Counted from the first letter of the stretch, positions 16,623-25,847 are shown. The stretch: DNA of 32,564 nucleotides from Bacteroidales bacterium (GCA_021740225.1 JAIPAF010000005.1:1-32564); one strand, 5' to 3'. Notes: generated by a model from the sequence alone, not told the origin. Numbers and translations are program-made.

Positions 16623-19253
16623 TCAATGTATCTTTTCCCTCAACAGCTTCTTACCCTTGTCCAGGGCAGTGCCAAGCTTATCAGGGGCCTTGCCTCCTGC
16701 GGTAGCGAAGAAGGGTTGTCCCCCTCCGCCGCCTTTGATCTCTTTGGCTGCTTCTTTGATGATTTCATTGGCGTTCACATTTTTTTCCTTCACCAGATTC
16801 TCCGAGATCATCAGTGAAAGATTGGCCTTGCCTTTTATGTTGGCACCCAGCAGTAGCACCAGGTTATCCACTTCTTTTTTTAACTGAAAGGCCATGTCTT
16901 TCATGGCATCGGCAGAATCTATGTCAATAATGTCGGTAATGTAATTGACCCCGTTGATCTGCTCCATTTTGTTCAGCAGATCCCGCTTCAGGTTGTTTAC
17001 CTTGTCCTGTAACAGTGATTCAATTTGTTTGTTAAGATTGTAGTTCTCGTCGATAAGCTTTTCTACACTTTTGCTCAGGTTGCTTGGATGATTGAGTAAT
17101 TCGCTAACCTTTTCCAGGGCCAGTAGGTTTTTTCTTACGTATTCTTCAGCTTTATCGGCAGTGAGCGCTTCGATCCTCCTGATTCCTGCTGATATGGCCG
17201 TTTCCGAAGTGATTGTAAAGAAGCCGATTTGTCCGGTAGCTTCCACATGGGTACCCCCGCACAATTCTACAATATCTCCGAATTTGATCACTCTTACCAA
17301 ATCGCCATACTTCTCTCCAAAAAGGGCAGTTGCGCCCATGTCTCTGGCCTGCTCAAAAGGTACTTCTCTTTTTTCTTCCCGGGGGAGATTTCTCCGGATA
17401 TAATAATTGACGATTTTTTCGATTTTTTCGATCTCTTCCGGGGTCAGTTTCTGGAAATGCGAAAAGTCAAAACGGAGATAATCGGGATGCACCAGCGAAC
17501 CCTTCTGCTCAACGTGTTGCCCGAGCACTTCCTTCAGGGCATGATGCAGAAGGTGCGTAGCCGTATGATTGTTGGCCGTTTTTATTCTTTTCTGGCTGCT
17601 TACCACTGCTTTAAAAGTAGTATAAGGATCTTCCGGAAGCTTTTTGACATAATGTACGGTTTGGTTGTGCTCCTTTTTGGTATCGATGATGGAGATCTTT
17701 TCACCGTTGTATTCCAGGTATCCGGTATCTCCCACCTGACCGCCCGATTCGGCATAGAAAGGAGTATAATTGAATACCAACTGATACAATTCCTTTCCTT
17801 TCGACTTGATCTTCCTGTATTGTTTGATCTGAACCTTGGTTTCTGTATTATCGTATCCAATGAATTCTTCTCTTTCTTCATCACGCAATTTGACCCAATC
17901 GCCGGTTTCGATTTTGGCTGCCTGGCGTGAGCGTTCTTTCTGGGCTTCCAGTTCCTGGTTGAATTCCCTGCGGTTTACTGCCAGATCATGCTCTTTCAGA
18001 ATGAGTTCGGTCAGATCCAGCGGAAATCCATAGGTGTCATACAGTTCAAAGGCAGTCTTGCCGTCCACCACCTTATAATTGTTCTTTTTGGTTCTTTCAA
18101 TGACCCCGTTTAATAGTTTGATGCCGGTATCCAAAGTTTTCAGGAAAGTACTTTCCTCTTTCCTGATGACTTTTTCGATCAGCTCCCTTTGGGCATTGAG
18201 TTCGGGAAATGCATCCCCCATGACCTCTATCAATGATGGAAGAAGCTTGTAAATGAAAGGGTCTTTAAAATCAAGGTAGGTGTATCCATATCTCACAGCC
18301 CTTCTTAATATGCGTCGTATCACGTATCCGGCCTTTACATTGGATGGCAACTGCCCGTCAGCTATGGAGAATGATATGGCCCGCAGGTGGTCTGCAACTA
18401 CTCGCATGGCCACATCGGTCATCTCATTTTTGCCGTATTTTTTGCCTGTCATTTTGGACAACTCTTGAATAATGGGCTGGAAGAGATCGGTATCGTAATT
18501 GGAATATTTGTTCTGCATCACAAGGCAAAGCCTTTCAAAGCCCATTCCTGTATCCACATGCTTCTCGGGAAGTGCTTCCAGCTCTCCACTGGCTTTCTGG
18601 TTGAACTGAATGAAAACAAGGTTCCATAGTTCTATTACCATGGGGTGATCTTGGTTGACAAGTTCAACACCCGGCTTCTTTTTTCTTTCCTCATCATTTC
18701 TCAGGTCAACGTGTATCTCCGAACAAGGTCCGCAGGGACCGGTATCACCCATTTCCCAGAAATTATCTTCTTTGGAGCCAAATAATATCCGTTCTTCTGG
18801 CAGATAATTCTTCCAATGGGCCATGGCTTCATCATCCTTTTCCAGACCATTTTCCTTGTCTCCTTCAAATACCGTTGCATATAACCTATTTTTTGAAATG
18901 GCCATCTCCTCCACCAGAAATTCCCAAGCCCAGGCTATGGCCTCTTTTTTGAAATAATCACCGAATGACCAGTTCCCCAACATCTCGAACATAGTATGAT
19001 GGTAGGTGTCGTGTCCCACTTCTTCCAAGTCGTTATGTTTTCCCGATACACGCATACATTTCTGAGAATCTACTACTCGCTTGTTTTGGGGAGTTTCATT
19101 CCCCAGGAATATATCTTTGAACTGATTCATGCCCGCATTAATGAACATCAAGGTGGGATCATCCTTCACAACCATAGGTGCAGAAGGAAAAACAGCATGT
19201 CCCTTCCGTTTGAAAAAGTTTAAGTAAGCCTCCCTAATTTCTTTTGATTTCAT
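16623..19253 (-). CDS. alaS: Alanyl-tRNA synthetase
   Basis: 876 residues, the full bacterial domain set. The class II catalytic core shows DPTLMFINAGMNQFKDIFLG and MRVSGKHNDLEEVG. The editing domain has the zinc-binding HTATHLLHHA at about residue 562 and CGGTHVEATGQIG at about 664. The C-Ala/DHHA1 domain ends with GGGGGQPFFATAGGK. It charges tRNA-Ala and clears Ser/Gly-tRNA-Ala. It starts at ATG 19253 and is divergent from the M23 peptidase run, with 156 bases between starts. It is complete, with no frameshift seen. Confidence 0.98.
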   Translation of the reverse strand: MKSKEIREAYLNFFKRKGHAVFPSAPMVVKDDPTLMFINAGMNQFKDIFLGNETPQNKRVVDSQKCMRVSGKHNDLEEVGHDTYHHTMFEMLGNWSFGDYFKKEAIAWAWEFLVEEMAISKNRLYATVFEGDKENGLEKDDEAMAHWKNYLPEERILFGSKEDNFWEMGDTGPCGPCSEIHVDLRNDEERKKKPGVELVNQDHPMVIELWNLVFIQFNQKASGELEALPEKHVDTGMGFERLCLVMQNKYSNYDTDLFQPIIQELSKMTGKKYGKNEMTDVAMRVVADHLRAISFSIADGQLPSNVKAGYVIRRILRRAVRYGYTYLDFKDPFIYKLLPSLIEVMGDAFPELNAQRELIEKVIRKEESTFLKTLDTGIKLLNGVIERTKKNNYKVVDGKTAFELYDTYGFPLDLTELILKEHDLAVNRREFNQELEAQKERSRQAAKIETGDWVKLRDEEREEFIGYDNTETKVQIKQYRKIKSKGKELYQLVFNYTPFYAESGGQVGDTGYLEYNGEKISIIDTKKEHNQTVHYVKKLPEDPYTTFKAVVSSQKRIKTANNHTATHLLHHALKEVLGQHVEQKGSLVHPDYLRFDFSHFQKLTPEEIEKIEKIVNYYIRRNLPREEKREVPFEQARDMGATALFGEKYGDLVRVIKFGDIVELCGGTHVEATGQIGFFTITSETAISAGIRRIEALTADKAEEYVRKNLLALEKVSELLNHPSNLSKSVEKLIDENYNLNKQIESLLQDKVNNLKRDLLNKMEQINGVNYITDIIDIDSADAMKDMAFQLKKEVDNLVLLLGANIKGKANLSLMISENLVKEKNVNANEIIKEAAKEIKGGGGGQPFFATAGGKAPDKLGTALDKGKKLLREKIH

Positions 19254-19288
19254 AAATTTCTAATTCATTTTTATTTAAAATAAATCAC

Positions 19289-19316
19289 TTGATTTGACCA
19301 ATAAACCTTATTTTTG
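19289..19316 (+). promoter_or_regulatory. Putative promoter of the M23 peptidase operon
   Basis: TATTTTTG (19309-19316) fits TAnnTTTG, and a TTG at 19289-19291 lies 17 bases upstream, slightly shorter than the usual 19-21. Predicted transcription start is near 19323, giving a leader of about 87 bases before ATG 19410. Confidence 0.45.
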
Positions 19317-19409
19317 CCCAAAATGTTTTGTAAAGTTAAATAATTCCTTTAGATTTGAAACATAATGAATGTTGATACGTAAAGATAAGAGCAAAACAAC
19401 CAAATTTTT

Positions 19410-20381
19410 ATGGCAAAAATAAAATATCGTTTTGACCCACATACACTTACCTACCAAAAAGTCAACAAGTCAATCAATAGAAAGTTACGTCAGGGACTGA
19501 TATATTTTGGTGTAACGATTGTGGCGGCTGTTGTGTTTAACATTATCTTTACAAAATACTATAATACCCCTAAAGAACATACTTTGAAAAGCGAGAACGA
19601 GGAGCTCGTTTTTAAATATAAAATGCTGTCGGATAAGCTTGATGAGGTAGAGAGGAAATTGAATAATATAGAACAACGAGATGACAACCTTTACAGGCCA
19701 ATTTTTGAGATGGAACCTATACCCTCGCAGGTGCGGGAGGCAGGTTTTGGTGGTACCAACCGGTATGACGAGTTAAGGAAATATTCTAATTCGGAGGTTA
19801 TGATTTCCACCACCAAGAAACTGGATAAAGTGGAGAATGAATTATATATTCAGTCGAAATCATTCGATTCGGTGATTAAAGAGGCCCGTAATAAGGAAAA
19901 GATGATTGCCCGTATTCCGGCGATACAGCCTATAAGTTTAAAAGATTATGGAAGGATAAGCGATTATTATGGAAGGAGGCGCGATCCCTTTACGGGAAAA
20001 ATAAGGATGCATCATGGAATGGATTTTACGGGTCCCATAGGTACTGATATTTATGCCACAGGGAAAGGAGTAATTGAAGGAGCCGGATATTCTGCTTATG
20101 GTTATGGTAAGGAAGTATTGATCAATCATGGATATGGGTTTAAAACCGTTTATGCGCACCTGCATCAAATCGATGTTGAAAAGGGCGATACAGTATCACG
20201 TGGTGAAGTGATCGGAGCATTGGGGAATTCCGGACGCTCAACCGGACCGCACCTTCATTATGAAGTCAGAAAAAACGGCCGACCAGTGAATCCATTTTAT
20301 TACTACTTTGATGACATCTCCGCCGAGCAATACGACAAGATGATCGCTGCTGCAGAAGAGAACAGGAGACCAATGGATTAA
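19410..20381 (+). CDS. Membrane-anchored M23 (LytM-type) metallopeptidase, first tandem copy
   Basis: 323 residues. A basic N-terminus is followed by one membrane helix (about 30-47), a coiled coil (about 56-95), a linker with the motif PIPSQVREAGFGG (103-115), and a C-terminal M23 domain (about 180-300). Zinc and catalytic residues are intact: H201 and D205 (HHGMDF), H250 (YAHLH), H281 and H283 (PHLHYEV). M23 enzymes cut peptidoglycan cross-links; with an anchored coiled coil, the family often acts in cell division or growth, as activator or hydrolase. The next gene is a paralogue that aligns over the full length without gaps. This gene starts a plus-strand run of six genes divergent from alaS. 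Confidence 0.93.
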   Translation: MAKIKYRFDPHTLTYQKVNKSINRKLRQGLIYFGVTIVAAVVFNIIFTKYYNTPKEHTLKSENEELVFKYKMLSDKLDEVERKLNNIEQRDDNLYRPIFEMEPIPSQVREAGFGGTNRYDELRKYSNSEVMISTTKKLDKVENELYIQSKSFDSVIKEARNKEKMIARIPAIQPISLKDYGRISDYYGRRRDPFTGKIRMHHGMDFTGPIGTDIYATGKGVIEGAGYSAYGYGKEVLINHGYGFKTVYAHLHQIDVEKGDTVSRGEVIGALGNSGRSTGPHLHYEVRKNGRPVNPFYYYFDDISAEQYDKMIAAAEENRRPMD

Positions 20382-20389
20382 TATATTCT

Positions 20390-21361
20390 ATGGAAAGATA
20401 TAAGTATAAATATAATCCCCGGACAGTAAGCTATGAAAAGGTGAAGCTTACGTGGAAGGATAAATTTATGCGTTTCCTCACCTATTTTGCCGCTACATTG
20501 GTATTGGCCGTTCTGTACAATCTAATATTTGGTGCTTTTTTTGATACCCCTAGAGAAAAGGAGCTGATACGGGAGAATAATCAACTCCAACTGCAATATG
20601 AAATATTAAACGAGAAGTTCGATCGGGTTGAAAACGTCTTAAAAGATCTTCAGGAAAGAGACAACAACATTTATAGAGTGATCTTTGAAACCGATCCTAT
20701 TCCTAGTTCGGTAAGAGAAGCAGGATATGGCGGTTCAGAAAATTATGAAGAGCTAAGAAGATATGAAAACTCCGATTTGATCATTAGAACCGCTACTAAA
20801 CTGGATAAATTATCTAAACAGCTTTATGTCCAGTCAAAATCCTATGATGAGCTCATCAGTTTGGCCAAGAACAAGGAAGAGATGCTTTCATCTGTTCCTG
20901 CCATTATGCCGGTTTCAAATGAAGATCTTACACGTACGGCTTCAGGTTTTGGTTGGAGGATCCATCCCATTTACAAGATAAGGAAGTTGCATGAAGGCAT
21001 GGATTTCACAGCACCTGTCGGCACAAAAATTTATGCCACGGGTGATGGTATAGTGGAAACGGTTAAAAATTCCAAGCGGGGTTATGGCAAAAGAGTGATT
21101 ATTAACCATGGATTTGGTTATAAAACTCGTTATGCCCACCTGAATGAATTTAATGTGCGCAGGGGTGAAGAGGTTCAAAGAGGCGATGTTATTGGGTATG
21201 TAGGTAACTCGGGATTATCGGTTGCTCCCCATCTGCATTATGAAGTGGAAAAAGATAACGAGAAAGTGAATCCGGTGCATTACTATTTCAATGATCTCAC
21301 TCCCGAACAGTATGAAAAAATGATATTCATCTCCAGCAACAGTGGACAATCATTGGATTAA
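20390..21361 (+). CDS. Membrane-anchored M23 (LytM-type) metallopeptidase, second tandem copy
   Basis: 323 residues, the same length and layout as its upstream neighbour: membrane helix (about 28-47), coiled coil (56-95), PIPSSVREAGYGG (103-115), M23 domain (about 180-300). The catalytic positions are identical in number: H201, D205 (HEGMDF), H250, H281 and H283 (PHLHYEV). My hand count over an ungapped alignment gives 156 of 323 identical residues, about 48 percent. Eight bases separate it from the first copy and three from the beta-propeller gene, so the three are surely co-transcribed. Retention of all catalytic residues suggests that both are active, perhaps with different cross-link or timing preferences. 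Confidence 0.93.
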   Translation: MERYKYKYNPRTVSYEKVKLTWKDKFMRFLTYFAATLVLAVLYNLIFGAFFDTPREKELIRENNQLQLQYEILNEKFDRVENVLKDLQERDNNIYRVIFETDPIPSSVREAGYGGSENYEELRRYENSDLIIRTATKLDKLSKQLYVQSKSYDELISLAKNKEEMLSSVPAIMPVSNEDLTRTASGFGWRIHPIYKIRKLHEGMDFTAPVGTKIYATGDGIVETVKNSKRGYGKRVIINHGFGYKTRYAHLNEFNVRRGEEVQRGDVIGYVGNSGLSVAPHLHYEVEKDNEKVNPVHYYFNDLTPEQYEKMIFISSNSGQSLD

Positions 21362-21364
21362 TTT

Positions 21365-22885
21365 ATGGGGACTATAATAAAAGATTTTTCGAGAAGATTC
21401 CTGTATTTGGTACCTTTCCTATGTGCTTTTTTTTTCTCTTCCGCCCAGATAGATTCTGTATCAAGTTTTAATGATTCCATTAATGACGAAGAAGTTGGAC
21501 ATAAAACGGCCGATTCTGTCGAAGTGGTCATACCTACTTTTTTGGGCAATAAACAAAGGAATTTTTATGGTTCCGATCCACCCGATGTTCTGGAAGTCAA
21601 GTGGAGGAAATACCTGGGCAAGGGAAAAACCGTTATTTCCAGGAAAATAGGAGAAAAAGCATGGAAAGGAGCAGGATGGACCGGTCAGCCTTTGCTTGTA
21701 AGAGAAGAGGATGATTTATACCTCATTCAGGGCGCTTATGACCACAATCTTAAAAAGATTAATGCTGGAAATGGAGAGCTCGTATGGGAACATTCATTTG
21801 ACGATGTGATCAAAGGGACCGGTACCATATTGCATGAACCCGATTATCCCGAACCGGAAAACCGGCTGGTTATTTTACAGGGCAGCCGGTTGGGAGTGGG
21901 CAATTTTCTCGATAGTGATCATATACCCAGTTACCGTGCTGTATCTTACTTCACCGGTCGTGAATTGTGGAGGCATGATGTCAAATGGACTCACAGTTAC
22001 AGCCGGGATGTCGATGGTTCTGCTCTGATTATTGGAGATACGGCTTATATTGGACTGGAAAATTCCCGGTTTACCGTATTTAATCCCGATTACCAAAATG
22101 CCGGGGTAAAGGACAGTATGCTGCAACCCCAAATTCATAGGCAAGTACGATTATATGACATGCCGGATGTAAAAAAACACGATCACAATGTGGTTACCGA
22201 ATCGTCTCCTTCTCTCTTGGATGATCACATTTATGTGACTTCAGGTGCAGGCCATGTTTACGGATACAATCTGAAAACCCATGAACTGGACTGGGATTTT
22301 TATATTGGGTCCGATATAGATGGCTCGGCCGTTGTATCTTCCGACAGTTGCCTTATGGTTTCGGTTGAAAAGCAGTATATTAAAGGTAAGGGAGGTGCTT
22401 TTAAGCTGGATCCTTCAAAATCTCCTGATGAATCCGTTGTTTGGTATTTTCCAACCGACAGTACTGACCTTCTTAGCTGGGAAGGTGGGATTATTGGGTC
22501 AACAGGGATTAATGACAATTATGTAGGGGCGGAAGAGGTGAAACTCGCAGCATTCAACGGCCTCGACGGATATCTTTATGTGGTAAGCCATCAAAGGCTT
22601 CAGGCCGGTAAAAAAGTTCTGGGCCCGGATAGTTTGACTCGTTATCCTACTCCTCAACTGGTTTATAAGAAAAAGGTCGGTCCCTCGATTTCGACTCCCG
22701 TTTTTTATGAGAATAAACTCTTGGTGGCCTCTTATGAGGGGCTGTACCTTTTTGAATATGACAAACAGCAGAATTTTGTGCTTAAGGACAAGTTTGATGC
22801 TCCATTTGAATCTACCCCTATAGCTTATAACGGCTGTATTTACATAGCGTCACGCAACGGTTATCTTTACTGCTTTTCCGGATGA
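21365..22885 (+). CDS. Secreted PQQ-like beta-propeller repeat protein
   Basis: 506 residues. The N-terminus (to about residue 28, ending in FFFSSAQ) is a cleavable signal peptide. The rest is made of propeller blades with repeats such as DLYLIQGAYDHNLKKINAG, GELVWEHSF, GRELWRHDV, GHVYGYNLKTHELDWDFYIG and GYLYCFSG, the Trp-containing pattern of PQQ-like/BamB-like propellers. I see no sign of a true quinoprotein active site, so a structural or scaffolding role in the periplasm or at the cell surface is more likely than dehydrogenase activity. It begins three bases after the second M23 gene, which suggests a shared envelope function. Function unknown. Confidence 0.85.
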   Translation: MGTIIKDFSRRFLYLVPFLCAFFFSSAQIDSVSSFNDSINDEEVGHKTADSVEVVIPTFLGNKQRNFYGSDPPDVLEVKWRKYLGKGKTVISRKIGEKAWKGAGWTGQPLLVREEDDLYLIQGAYDHNLKKINAGNGELVWEHSFDDVIKGTGTILHEPDYPEPENRLVILQGSRLGVGNFLDSDHIPSYRAVSYFTGRELWRHDVKWTHSYSRDVDGSALIIGDTAYIGLENSRFTVFNPDYQNAGVKDSMLQPQIHRQVRLYDMPDVKKHDHNVVTESSPSLLDDHIYVTSGAGHVYGYNLKTHELDWDFYIGSDIDGSAVVSSDSCLMVSVEKQYIKGKGGAFKLDPSKSPDESVVWYFPTDSTDLLSWEGGIIGSTGINDNYVGAEEVKLAAFNGLDGYLYVVSHQRLQAGKKVLGPDSLTRYPTPQLVYKKKVGPSISTPVFYENKLLVASYEGLYLFEYDKQQNFVLKDKFDAPFESTPIAYNGCIYIASRNGYLYCFSG

Positions 22886-22946
22886 AGGGTTTGAGTATTT
22901 CAGATATTTTATTAACTTGGAATCATATAACAAAACTTTGGAAAAC

Positions 22947-23291
22947 ATGCCCTATAAAGAACAGAAAGTCGATAAGTTATATTACAGCATCGGTGAAGTA
23001 GCCGAAATGTTTGGTGTTAATAACTCCCTGATCAGATACTGGGAAAAAGAGTTTGATATCATCAAACCCAAAAAAAATAAAAAAGGGAATCGATATTTTA
23101 CCAAAGAAGATATTGAAAATTTTCATATCATTTATTATCTGGTTAAAGATTTGGGAATGACCCTGAAAGGCGCCAAGAAAAAACTGAAAGAAAACAAAGA
23201 AGGGACCATCTATAATTTTAAGGTGATCGAATCCCTTAAGAATATCCGTTCAATGCTTTTAGAACTTCGTGAAGATATGGAGGATGTCTGA
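22947..23291 (+). CDS. MerR-family transcriptional regulator (short, no effector domain)
   Basis: 114 residues from ATG 22947. A winged helix-turn-helix of the MerR type covers about residues 12-80 (YSIGEVAEMFGVNNSLIRYW, NRYFTKEDIENF, LGMTLKGAKKKL), with a short helical dimerisation tail. There is no C-terminal ligand or metal domain, and no cysteine pair for metal sensing. The frame is open to a TTG at 22917; ATG 22947 gives the N-terminus MPYKEQKVDKLYYS that I recall for this Bacteroidota family. The start is 61 bases after the propeller gene. Target genes are unknown; the neighbouring peptidase genes are possible. Confidence 0.9.
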   Translation: MPYKEQKVDKLYYSIGEVAEMFGVNNSLIRYWEKEFDIIKPKKNKKGNRYFTKEDIENFHIIYYLVKDLGMTLKGAKKKLKENKEGTIYNFKVIESLKNIRSMLLELREDMEDV

Positions 23292-23337
23292 CTGATTTCA
23301 ATACCCATCTATTGCTGTTTAGAATAAAAATAAACCT

Positions 23338-24432
23338 ATGCAAATCAGGGAACTTGTTAATTATCTGAATACAACTATTCCTTTAGGATTGCAGGAAGCG
23401 TATGATAATTCGGGATTGCTCGTAGGTAACCCGGGAAGTGAATTGTCTGGGGTTCTGGTTTCGGTAGATGTAACAGAAGAGGTTATAGAAGAAGCCAGGC
23501 AGAAAGGAGCCAATTTCATCCTTTCGCATCATCCTTTAATATTTTCAGGTCTGAAAAGTATCACCGGCAAAGATCATGTGGAACGCTCGCTTATCAAAGC
23601 CATCCAAAATGATATAGCCTTATATGCCGCCCATACCAACTTGGATAATCTAAAGAGCGGCATTAATTTTATGATGGCCGACAGACTGGGGTTAAAGGAT
23701 CAGCAGATCCTCCGGCCCAAGCAGGATCAGCTCATTAAAATGGTGTTCTTTGTTCCCAGTGATCATATGGACCAGGTGAGAAAAGCGGTTTTCGACGCTG
23801 GAGCGGGCATTATCGGAGATTATGATCAATGCAGTTATAATCTTCAAGGTCAGGGCACCTTTAGACCCGGCGAAGGATCGGATCCCTATTCCGGCAAAAA
23901 AGGAGAGATGCATTTTGAAGAAGAAATACGGGTGGAAACTTTCTTTCCTTCCTATAAAACGGCTGAAGTGATTAATGCAATGAATCAGGCCCATCCCTAT
24001 GAAGAGATGGTTTATGATCTTTACCCGCTGAAAAACGCTGATCATGATAGTGGTGCCGGTGTGATCGGGATCCTTGAAGAGAGGATGCCCGAGAAAGATT
24101 TCCTGGATTGGGTCAAAAAACAATTAAAAACAGAATGCATCAGGCATACTAATCTCCTTTATTCATTCGTTTCTCGGGTTGCCATTTCTGGAGGAAGTGG
24201 AAGTTTTTTACTGAATGATGCCATTTCTCAAAAAGCCGATGTTTTTATTTCTGCTGATTTTAAATATCATAACTTTTTCGAGGCGGACGAAAAAATATTA
24301 ATTGCCGATATTGGGCATTTTGAAAGCGAACAAATTAGTAAAGAATTCTTTTATGAATTATTAACAAAAAAATTTCATAATTTCGCCACCCATTTATCCG
24401 AAATTAATACTAATCCCATAAACTATTATTAA
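23338..24432 (+). CDS. Nif3-like dinuclear metal centre protein (YbgI/YqfO family)
   Basis: 364 residues. The two halves of the NIF3 fold flank an inserted ferredoxin-like (CutA-like) domain at about residues 130-240, the layout of the YqfO subgroup. Probable metal ligands are H64-H65 (LSHHPLIFSG), D103 (HTNLDNLKSG), and a C-terminal His-Glu pair (ADIGHFESEQ). Family members form hexameric rings around a di-metal site. They are often labelled GTP cyclohydrolase type 1 homologues, but a shared reaction is not established. It is separated from the zinc-ribbon gene by a single base, so translation of the two is probably coupled. Confidence 0.94.
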   Translation: MQIRELVNYLNTTIPLGLQEAYDNSGLLVGNPGSELSGVLVSVDVTEEVIEEARQKGANFILSHHPLIFSGLKSITGKDHVERSLIKAIQNDIALYAAHTNLDNLKSGINFMMADRLGLKDQQILRPKQDQLIKMVFFVPSDHMDQVRKAVFDAGAGIIGDYDQCSYNLQGQGTFRPGEGSDPYSGKKGEMHFEEEIRVETFFPSYKTAEVINAMNQAHPYEEMVYDLYPLKNADHDSGAGVIGILEERMPEKDFLDWVKKQLKTECIRHTNLLYSFVSRVAISGGSGSFLLNDAISQKADVFISADFKYHNFFEADEKILIADIGHFESEQISKEFFYELLTKKFHNFATHLSEINTNPINYY

Positions 24433-24433
24433 T

Positions 24434-25231
24434 ATGGCAGCCGTAAAGAAACAAAAAACTGAAACAACTGAATATTCTGTAGAAGATAAGCTTAAGGCAC
24501 TATACGAACTTCAAACCGTGGATTCATCAATTGATAATATTCAGAGACTGAGGGGAGAACTTCCATTGGAAGTACAGGATCTGGAAGATGAAATTGCCGG
24601 TTTGGAAACACGGGTTAAGAACTATGAGAATGAGGTGAAGGAACTTGAAGAAAGCATTAGTAAGAAGAAAAATGAAATAGAAGAATCGAAGCAGTTAATA
24701 GAAAAGTATAAGAAACAACAGAATAATGTTCGAAATAACAGGGAATATGAAGCCCTTTCCAAAGAAATAGAATTTCAGAGTCTGGAGATTGAATTGCGGG
24801 AGAAACATATCAGGGAGAACAATGAGAAAATTCAACAAAGAAATCAGGATATTGAAGAATCCAGGAAAGAACTGGAAGAGAGACAGAAAGATCTGAAGAA
24901 CAAAAAGGAGGAATTGGATTCTATTATAGCAGAAACCCAAAAAGAAGAAGAAGATCTGAATGCCCGATCCGAGAAAATCAGAGAGATCATTGAACCCCGA
25001 TTATTAAATGCCTATAAGAAAATCAGAAATAGTGCCAGAAATGGACTGGCTGTGGTAACAGTTGAAAGGGATGCATGTGGTGGATGTTTCAATAAAATTC
25101 CTCCTCAAAGGCAATTGGATATCCGTTCAAGGAAAAAGATCATTGTATGTGAATACTGTGGTAGAATCCTTGTAGATCCGGAATTGGCAGAAGAGATCTC
25201 AGCAAAGGTCAAACCCAGAAAAGCGGAATAA
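24434..25231 (+). CDS. Coiled-coil protein with C-terminal C4 zinc ribbon (DUF164/CT398-like)
   Basis: 265 residues. Two long antiparallel helices rich in Glu and Lys (about residues 30-185) form a coiled-coil hairpin. A zinc ribbon follows with C215-x2-C218 (ACGGCFNKIPP) and C239-x2-C242 (CEYCGRIL). The family resembles the flagellar chaperone-like CT398 and the mycobacterial Rv2229c. A nucleic-acid or scaffold role has been proposed, but its function is unknown. ATG 24434 lies one base after the Nif3 stop. It is the last gene of the plus-strand run and is followed by a strong terminator. Confidence 0.92.
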   Translation: MAAVKKQKTETTEYSVEDKLKALYELQTVDSSIDNIQRLRGELPLEVQDLEDEIAGLETRVKNYENEVKELEESISKKKNEIEESKQLIEKYKKQQNNVRNNREYEALSKEIEFQSLEIELREKHIRENNEKIQQRNQDIEESRKELEERQKDLKNKKEELDSIIAETQKEEEDLNARSEKIREIIEPRLLNAYKKIRNSARNGLAVVTVERDACGGCFNKIPPQRQLDIRSRKKIIVCEYCGRILVDPELAEEISAKVKPRKAE

Positions 25232-25259
25232 GTATAATAAGTATAAATTTCGTAATAAT

Positions 25260-25290
25260 AAAAAGGATCTCCTGAAAGGAGATCCTTTTT
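25260..25290. terminator. Strong bidirectional terminator between the zinc-ribbon gene and def
   Basis: AAAAAGGATCTCCT (25260-25273) and AGGAGATCCTTTTT (25277-25290) form a perfect 14-base stem with a three-base loop. It gives a T-run in both directions. It overlaps the first bases of the def stop codon (25289-25291, minus strand), so it can terminate both convergent transcripts. Confidence 0.92.
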
Positions 25291-25843
25291 ATTTGGCTAT
25301 CTTTACCTTGTATTTAACCTCGAATTTACCCTTTGCAATGGCATTCAGTTTGCCCCTAAGCATGCGTCTTTTGAGCGGTGCTACTTTGTCAGTGAACAGT
25401 ATGCCTTGCAAATGGTCATATTCATGCTGGATGATTCTGGCACCGATTCCCCCGAATTCCTCTTCATGATAGTTGAAATCGGCATCATACCAGCGTATCA
25501 AGATTTTTTCGGGCCTTATAATTTCTTCCCTGATCTCCGGTATGCTGAGACAACCTTCTTCATAAGTTTTTTCATCGCCGTATCTGTCGATGATTTCCGG
25601 ATTAATGAAAGTCATCTTAAATTCCTTAAGCGCGGGATCATCATTTTCAAGTTGAGTGCCGTCAACAACGAAAATCTGAATGGATTTTCCTAATTGTGGT
25701 GCCGCTAATCCCACACCATCCGAATGATACATGGTATCCCACAGGTTTTGAATGAACTGATCAAGCCCCTTTTCATCTTGTTCAATTTGTCTTGCCACCT
25801 TCCTCAATACAGGTGAACCGTATATATATACCGGCAATATCAT
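25289..25843 (-). CDS. def: Peptide deformylase
   Basis: 184 residues from ATG 25843. It removes the formyl group from the initiator Met of new proteins. All three motifs are intact: GVGLAAPQLG (43-52), EGCLSIP with the metal ligand C98, and QHEYDHLQG with H140, E141 and H144. The frame is open to a GTG at 25894, but that would overlap ruvX and add a non-family N-terminus; MILPVYIYGSPVLRKVA is the usual start. It lies four bases after ruvX, so the two form an operon. Its stop codon lies in the arm of a bidirectional terminator. Confidence 0.97.
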   Translation of the reverse strand: MILPVYIYGSPVLRKVARQIEQDEKGLDQFIQNLWDTMYHSDGVGLAAPQLGKSIQIFVVDGTQLENDDPALKEFKMTFINPEIIDRYGDEKTYEEGCLSIPEIREEIIRPEKILIRWYDADFNYHEEEFGGIGARIIQHEYDHLQGILFTDKVAPLKRRMLRGKLNAIAKGKFEVKYKVKIAK

Positions 25844-25847
25844 GGCT

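Noticed and set aside
17229-17930. 233-residue plus-strand frame inside alaS
   Set aside because: The opposite strand is a complete, well-conserved alanyl-tRNA synthetase covering the editing domain; the plus frame is a shadow with no recognisable motif.
21365-21460. Arg-Arg pair in the signal peptide of the beta-propeller protein (SRRFLYL) as a Tat signal
   Set aside because: The motif is only a partial match to SRRxFLK and the protein has no cofactor motif, so ordinary Sec export is more likely.
21365-22885. True PQQ-dependent dehydrogenase
   Set aside because: Only propeller repeat motifs are visible; I see no quinoprotein active-site signature, so only the fold is claimed.
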